64,000 nt of DNA from Streptomyces sp. TLI_053. Lineage in GTDB: Bacteria > Actinomycetota > Actinomycetes > Streptomycetales > Streptomycetaceae. The position numbers were made by a program, and so were the translations under genes. This document shows, piece by piece, positions 59,612 through 64,000 of this stretch; position 1 is the stretch's first letter, and each line of letters opens with the position of its first letter. The notes under the pieces were generated by a model. It had not been told where the DNA came from and did not search any database. It saw only the letters and a program-made list of their open reading frames with translations. Location of the stretch: contig NZ_LT629775.1 of NCBI RefSeq assembly GCF_900105395.1, forward strand, positions 6,289,501-6,353,500, in the 5' to 3' direction.

Positions 59612-60913
59612 GTGGACCGAGGCCCCGCCGCGACCGCCCAGCCGACCACCGATCCGCTCGCCCCGCCTCCGCCGTACGACGGCACCGCCGACCCGCCGGA
59701 GGACCACGGCCGGGCGGGGGCGCCGCCCGCGGACGGCGCGCGCGTGCCCGCCCAGGGCCACCCGCCGGGGCACCCCCGGGCCGAGGGGGCGGGCGGCCCC
59801 GGGGACACCGAGGAACCCGGGGACACCGAGGAACCCGGGGACACCGAGGAACCCGAGGACACCGAGGAACCCGAGGACGGTGACGCCGAGGCCGCCGACG
59901 ACGCCGGGGCTTCCGACGACGCCGAGGGAGCCGGCCGGGACGGGCCCGAGGACCACCCCGAGGGGACGACCGGCCGGGCGCGCCCGGTGGCCGACCCGAG
60001 CGGGCCCGCCGCCGACCTGCTCCGCCAGTACCTCCGCGAGATCGGCCGGATCCGGCTTCTCACCGCGGCCGAGGAGGTCGACCTCGCCCGCCGGATCGAG
60101 GCCGGCCTGTTCGCCGAGGAGCGACTGCACCGCGATCCGCCGCCCACCGACCGGCTGGCCGCCGAACTCGGCACCCTGGTGCTGATCGGCCGGCTCGCCA
60201 AGCGCCGGCTGATCGAGGCCAACCTGCGGCTGGTGGTCTCCGTCGCCAAGCGCTACATCGGCCGCGGCCTCACCCTGCTCGACCTGGTCCAGGAGGGGAA
60301 CCTCGGGCTGATCCGGGCGGTCGAGAAGTTCGACTACACCCGGGGCTACAAGTTCTCCACCTACGCGACCTGGTGGATCCGTCAGGCGATGAGCCGCGCC
60401 CTGGCCGACCAGGCCAGGACGATCCGGGTGCCGGTGCACGTCGTCGAACTGATCAACCGGGTGGTGCGGGTGCAGCGTTCGCTGCTCCAGGAGCGCGGGA
60501 CCGAGCCCGGCCCGGCCGACATCGCGGCCGCCCTGGAGCTCACCGAGGAACGGGTCCGGGAGCTGCTCCGCCTCGCCCAGGAGCCCATCTCCCTGCACAC
60601 CCCGGTCGGCGAGGAGGACGACGTCGCGCTCGGCGACCTCATCGAGGACGCCGACGCGGCCTCACCCGCCGAATCCGCCGCCTTCCTGCTGCTGCGCCAG
60701 CACCTGGAGGCGGTGCTGGCCACCCTCGGCGAGCGCGAGCGGCAGGTGGTCCAGCTCCGCTACGGCCTGGACGACGGGCGGGCCCGCACGCTGGAGGAGA
60801 TCGGCGTGCTGTTCGGGGTGACCCGGGAGCGGATCCGCCAGATCGAGTCGAAGACCCTGGTCAAGCTCCGCGACCACGCCTTCGCCGCGCAGCTCCGCGG
60901 GTACCTCGAATAG
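59612..60913 (+). CDS. hrdA: HrdA-like principal-type RNA polymerase sigma factor
   Basis: A 433-aa sigma-70 protein. A disordered acidic N-terminus (residues 1-130) includes GDTEEP hexapeptide repeats. From about 132: region 1.2 DLLRQYLREIGRIRLLTAAEEVDLARR (in parts), region 2 LRLVVSVAKRYIGRGLTLLDLVQEGN, KFSTYATWWIRQAMSRAL, region 3, and region 4 (TLGERERQVVQLRYGLDDG, GVTRERIRQIESKTLVKLR). Next to dnaG, the place of hrdA in Streptomyces, hence the symbol; HrdC/HrdD cannot be fully excluded. GTG at 59612 is preferred because AGAGGGG touches the ATG at 59606. Confidence 0.85.
   Translation: MDRGPAATAQPTTDPLAPPPPYDGTADPPEDHGRAGAPPADGARVPAQGHPPGHPRAEGAGGPGDTEEPGDTEEPGDTEEPEDTEEPEDGDAEAADDAGASDDAEGAGRDGPEDHPEGTTGRARPVADPSGPAADLLRQYLREIGRIRLLTAAEEVDLARRIEAGLFAEERLHRDPPPTDRLAAELGTLVLIGRLAKRRLIEANLRLVVSVAKRYIGRGLTLLDLVQEGNLGLIRAVEKFDYTRGYKFSTYATWWIRQAMSRALADQARTIRVPVHVVELINRVVRVQRSLLQERGTEPGPADIAAALELTEERVRELLRLAQEPISLHTPVGEEDDVALGDLIEDADAASPAESAAFLLLRQHLEAVLATLGERERQVVQLRYGLDDGRARTLEEIGVLFGVTRERIRQIESKTLVKLRDHAFAAQLRGYLE
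59801..59872 (+). repeat. 18-bp in-frame repeat in the sigma factor gene
   Basis: Three perfect copies of GGGGACACCGAGGAACCC (59801, 59819, 59837) and one with a single change (59855). They encode GDTEEP three times and EDTEEP once, in the disordered N-terminus. Confidence 0.95.
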
Positions 60914-60982
60914 CGGTCGGCCGCACGACGCACCCGGGGGTGCGCCGCGCGGCCGGTCGGCCGGAGGCTGCCGGGCGGACCG

Positions 60983-62212
60983 TCAGCCGGACGGGGTCGG
61001 CGACGGGGCGGCGTCGGTGGCGACCGCCGGCGGCGAGGCCGGGCCGACCGGGATCGGGGTGTTGGCGACCACCCGGGCCAGGTCGGAGATGCTGGCGGTG
61101 CAGGAGCCGCCCTCGGGCTGGGCCTGCTTGCCGCAGACCTGGAGGACGGTCGAGGGGTCGCCCGCGTTCACCATCTGCGAGTAGTTGTCGTACCCCCAGT
61201 GGATCAGCGCCGTCTCGGAGTCACCGGCGGTGGTGGTGATGGTCGCCTGGTCGCCGGGCTGACCCTCGGTGATGGCGGCCCAGGCCGCCTGGCACTTCTG
61301 GCTGTACCGGAGGTAGACGACGACCTTGCCGATGTTGGTGGTCAGCAGGGTGCGGGCGTCACCGCCGCAGCCGGCCGCCTTGGGGTCCTTGTGCGCGCAG
61401 CCGAGGGCCTGGCAGGCCGGGACCGCCGGAGCGGGGTTGGCCGGTACGGCGGGCGCGGAGGCGCTCGGCGAGGCCGAGTCGACGGGCGTCACCGGGGGAG
61501 AGGACAGCACCGTGGCGGCGGTCGGGCCGACGCTGTCCTCGTCGGCGCCGTCGGAGAAGTACCGCACCCCGGCGAGGGCCAGCAGCAGGACCACGACCAC
61601 CGAGGCGGCGACCAGGGTCACCGAGCGGCGGCGCACCGGGCCGGCCGGTCGGTCGGTGGCAGCGGCACGGTCGAGGTCGGGCTCGACGGCGGGAACGGAG
61701 CCGGGGGCGGCCGCGCTCCCGGTCCCGTCCTGGGCCGGGCTGTCCGCGTCCTGGGCCGGGCTGTCCGGCCCGGTGCCGCCGGCCGGCGAGCCGTCGGCCG
61801 TGGCGGACTCCGCGCCGGTGCTCCGGGCCCGCTCGGGCCGGTCCGGCTCCGCGGCGCTCGCCGCGGCCTCCTCGGCGCCCGTCGAGGCGTTGTCCGCGGT
61901 CGTGTCAGCCGCGGTCGTGTCGTCCGCCGTCGTGTCGCCCGAGGTGGCTCCCTCGGCCGCGGTCAGCTCCCACAGCGCCCGCAGCTTCGGCCCGTCGCAG
62001 TCGACGGCTCCGACCAACGCGTCGAGCGCCTGCTCGGTGATGACCCGCTTGCCGTTCAGCCAGCGTTCCCAGGACGCCCGGCTGTAGTGGGTCCGGGCGG
62101 CCAGCTCGGAGAGCGAGAGTCCGGTGGCGTCCTTGACGGCCCGCAGCTCCTCCGTGAGGCGCCTGGCAGGGTCGGACAGGTCGTCGGGCAGCTGCTTCCA
62201 GGCGGAACCCAT
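60983..62212 (-). CDS. HTH-TM-DUF2690 protein (RodZ-like topology)
   Basis: A 409-aa protein. Residues 15-90 form an XRE-type HTH (LRAVKDATGLSLSELAARTHYSRASWERWLNGKRVIT in parts). A low-complexity acidic Ala/Thr/Asp linker follows (SGDTTADDTTAADTTADNAS), then one transmembrane helix at about 200-220 (SVTLVAASVVVVLLLALAGV), a Pro/Ser linker, and an extracytoplasmic DUF2690 domain with CQALGCAHKDPKAAGCGGDA and paired cysteines. A cytoplasmic DNA-binding head tied to an outside sensor or anchor is inferred. Confidence 0.82.
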   Translation of the reverse strand: MGSAWKQLPDDLSDPARRLTEELRAVKDATGLSLSELAARTHYSRASWERWLNGKRVITEQALDALVGAVDCDGPKLRALWELTAAEGATSGDTTADDTTAADTTADNASTGAEEAAASAAEPDRPERARSTGAESATADGSPAGGTGPDSPAQDADSPAQDGTGSAAAPGSVPAVEPDLDRAAATDRPAGPVRRRSVTLVAASVVVVLLLALAGVRYFSDGADEDSVGPTAATVLSSPPVTPVDSASPSASAPAVPANPAPAVPACQALGCAHKDPKAAGCGGDARTLLTTNIGKVVVYLRYSQKCQAAWAAITEGQPGDQATITTTAGDSETALIHWGYDNYSQMVNAGDPSTVLQVCGKQAQPEGGSCTASISDLARVVANTPIPVGPASPPAVATDAAPSPTPSG

Positions 62213-62335
62213 GCGGTCTCTTCCAAACGTACGAGGCGGGCGGGCGGGCGGTGCTGGAACCGGTCCGGGCCCCGGTGAGGTGTCCGCGTCTCAACCCTCG
62301 ACGGCCCGGTGTCCCAAGACCCAGGTCCTGGCTCT

Positions 62336-62370
62336 GAGACGGACGGAAGTGTCTCACAACACCGGGAGAC
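62336..62370. promoter_or_regulatory. Phased GAGAC/GTCTC sites upstream of the HTH-TM-DUF2690 gene
   Basis: GAGAC (62336-62340), GTCTC (62351-62355) and GAGAC (62366-62370) alternate in orientation at exact 15-bp steps. A further pair GAGAC-A-GTCTC lies at 62497-62507 and one GTCTC at 62288-62292. Possible operator array, 124-160 bp upstream of the ATG. No gene is seen in 62213-62758. Confidence 0.45.
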
Positions 62371-62538
62371 GCTCGAACATTCATATGGCGGTCGGGCATT
62401 GTTCTTTCCGCCGGGACGGTCCGCCACCCCGGTCCCACTGCCCGGGTGCCGTCCCCTACGGCCCTGGTGCCGTCGTTCCCTGACCCCCACCGGTCCGAGA
62501 CAGTCTCACGGGGGGATACTGCCCCGGACCGCAGGGAA

Positions 62539-62590
62539 GCACGGTGGGAAGGGCGTCTCCGACTTTCTCGAGCGGCCCTTCCCACCGTGC
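62539..62590 (-). terminator. Hairpin downstream of gad
   Basis: GCACGGTGGGAAGGGC (62539-62554) pairs perfectly with GCCCTTCCCACCGTGC (62575-62590) around a 20-nt loop. It lies 169 nt beyond the gad stop in its direction of transcription. Confidence 0.6.
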
Positions 62591-62758
62591 CCACGACCCC
62601 GAGCGCCCGCTTCCGGCGGTTCCCGCCGGTCCGCCCGCCCTTCCGCCGTCCCGTCGGCCTGTCCCACGGTCGGTCCCACCGGCCCACCGGCCCGTCCCAC
62701 CGGCCCGTCCGCCCGCCCCGCCGGGAGACGCCCGCCGGGGAAGCCTCCGCCGCGGGAC

Positions 62759-64000
62759 TCAGTGGTGGAAGGCCGTCGTGGTGGGAATGCCGAGCTCCTT
62801 GAGCGGGACCGGCTGGCTGCGCAGCTCGGGCAGCAGCCGTTCCAGGTCCGCGAGCAGCAGGTCGGCGAGGTCGCGGGAGAACCCGTTGCGGCAGACCACC
62901 CGCAGGACCGCGAGGTCCTCCCGGTTAGCCGGGAAGGTGTACGCGGGCACCTGCCAGCCCCGTTCGCGCAGCCGCCGCGAAACGTCGAACACGTCGAACG
63001 GCACCTCGTCCGTGGTGGTGAACGCGAACACCGGCAGCTCGTCGCCCCGGGTGATCAGCCGGAAGCCGTCGAGGCGCTCGATCTCCCCGGACAGGTATCC
63101 GGCCACCTCCCGGCAGACGCCCTGGACGGCCCGGAAGCCGGCCCGGCCCAGCCGCAGGAAGGTGTAGTACTGCGCGACCACCTCGGCCCCGGGCCGGGAG
63201 AAGTTCAGCGCGAAGGTCGGCATCTCGCCGCCCAGGTAGTTGACCCGGAACACCAGTTCCTCGGGCAGCGCCTCGTGGTCCCGCCAGAGCGCCCAGCCGA
63301 CGCCCGGGTAGACCAGTCCGTACTTGTGGCCGGAGGTGTTGATGGAGGCGACCCGGGGCAGCCGGAAGTCCCAGGCCAGGTCCTCGTCCAGGAACGGCGC
63401 GACCATGGCGCCGGAGGCGCCGTCCACGTGCACCGGCACGTCCAGGCCGGTGCGCCGCTGGAGGTCGTCGAGCGCGGCGCAGATCGCCGCCACCGGCTCG
63501 TAGGAGCCGTCGAAGGTCGAGCCGAGCACGGCGACCACGCCGATGGTGTTCTCGTCGCAGAGCCCCACCGCCTGCTCGGGGCCGAGGTGGAAGCGCTCGC
63601 CGTCCATCGGCGCAGTGCGGGCCTCGACCTCCCAGAAGGTGCAGAACTTCTCCCAGCAGACCTGCACATTGACGCCCATCACCAGGTTGGGCCGGGCACC
63701 GGCGGCGTAGCGCTCGGCGTTGCGGGCCATCCAGCGGCGCTTGAGCGCGAGTCCGGCCAGCATGCAGGCCTCGCTGGAGCCGGTGGTGGAGCAGCCGACG
63801 GCGGCGTCCGGGTCCGGGGCGTTCCACAGGTGGGCGAGGATCGACACGCAGCGCCGCTCCAGTTCGGCGGTCTGCGGGTACTCGTCCTTGTCGATCATGT
63901 TCTTGTCGAGGCACTCGGTCATCAGCCGGGTGGCCTGGACCTCCATCGAGGTGGTGACGAAGGTCGCCAGGTTGAGCCGTGCGTTGCCGTCCAGCAGCAG
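62759..64000 (-). CDS. gad: Glutamate decarboxylase (5' end cut by window)
   Basis: The frame runs off the right edge; the first visible residues are LLLDGNARLNLATFVTTSME, so the true start lies outside the window. PLP-dependent group II decarboxylase marks: CSTTGSSEACMLAGLALKRRW, VHVDGASGAMVAPF (Asp that pairs with the PLP nitrogen) and SINTSGHKYGLVYPGVGW (PLP-binding Lys). Converts glutamate to GABA with proton uptake; serves acid tolerance or GABA metabolism. The C-terminus is complete (GIPTTTAFHH). Confidence 0.93.
   Translation of the reverse strand: MLLDGNARLNLATFVTTSMEVQATRLMTECLDKNMIDKDEYPQTAELERRCVSILAHLWNAPDPDAAVGCSTTGSSEACMLAGLALKRRWMARNAERYAAGARPNLVMGVNVQVCWEKFCTFWEVEARTAPMDGERFHLGPEQAVGLCDENTIGVVAVLGSTFDGSYEPVAAICAALDDLQRRTGLDVPVHVDGASGAMVAPFLDEDLAWDFRLPRVASINTSGHKYGLVYPGVGWALWRDHEALPEELVFRVNYLGGEMPTFALNFSRPGAEVVAQYYTFLRLGRAGFRAVQGVCREVAGYLSGEIERLDGFRLITRGDELPVFAFTTTDEVPFDVFDVSRRLRERGWQVPAYTFPANREDLAVLRVVCRNGFSRDLADLLLADLERLLPELRSQPVPLKELGIPTTTAFHH

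Overview
The window is a stretch of very GC-rich (roughly 73-75% by eye) actinobacterial chromosome. Gene content and order (hemW, hrcA-dnaJ, phoH-ybeY-CBS protein, era, leuA, recO-uppS-zur-znuBCA, glyS, ppdK, dgt, dnaG, HrdA-like sigma factor) and the frequent leaderless promoters point to the conserved chromosomal core of a Streptomycetaceae member (Streptomyces or Kitasatospora). No IS element, phage, integrase, tRNA, rRNA or CRISPR array was seen. The window is cut inside hemW on the left and inside a glutamate decarboxylase gene on the right.

Layout. 1-5.7 kb: end of hemW, a Uma2-type nuclease gene, a VapBC pair with a perfect 12-bp inverted-repeat operator, DUF3097, DUF2785 and a pspAB-htpX envelope-stress pair on the minus strand. 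5.8-19.7 kb: a plus-strand housekeeping run with CIRCE-controlled hrcA-dnaJ, rsmE, a tricorn-type S41 protease, HIT protein, RNase Z, phoH, ybeY, a CNNM/CBS membrane protein, small proteins, a degenerate cytidine-deaminase-fold protein and era. 19.7-22 kb: a hydrolase and a cytoplasmic M4 protease with its emfourin-type inhibitor. 22-24 kb: leuA behind a Leu-rich leader peptide. 24.3-32 kb: TerB-like protein, recO (with a leader ORF), uppS, the zinc regulon zur-znuB-znuC-znuA with two Zur boxes on a leaderless promoter, and glyS.

32-43 kb is the most variable part: unknown proteins, a NADAR glycosidase, a VOC protein, a translationally coupled trio (29-aa membrane peptide, ECF sigma factor, Cys-containing membrane protein), a divergent MFS exporter/HTH regulator pair with its operator, an uncharacterised coupled membrane pair, and a NarL-type two-component system coupled to a DUF4097 protein. 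43-64 kb returns to core functions (dus, ppdK, PAC2, dgt, dnaG, HrdA-like sigma) mixed with an RNase Sa-type ribonuclease, a small membrane protein/regulator operon, an AbiEi/DUF559-type protein, an ADP-ribosylglycohydrolase, a GNAT enzyme, an SGNH lipoprotein, an HTH-TM-DUF2690 protein and gad.

Two themes run through the window. First, many genes start 6-7 nt after a -10 hexamer (for example era, znuA, dnaG, the histidine kinase gene, the tricorn protease gene), which indicates leaderless mRNAs and fixes several start codons. Second, short spacers carry degenerate tandem repeats of 15-17 bp (after era, after glyS, before the VOC gene, before dus), along with many perfect GC-rich hairpins that probably act as terminators.
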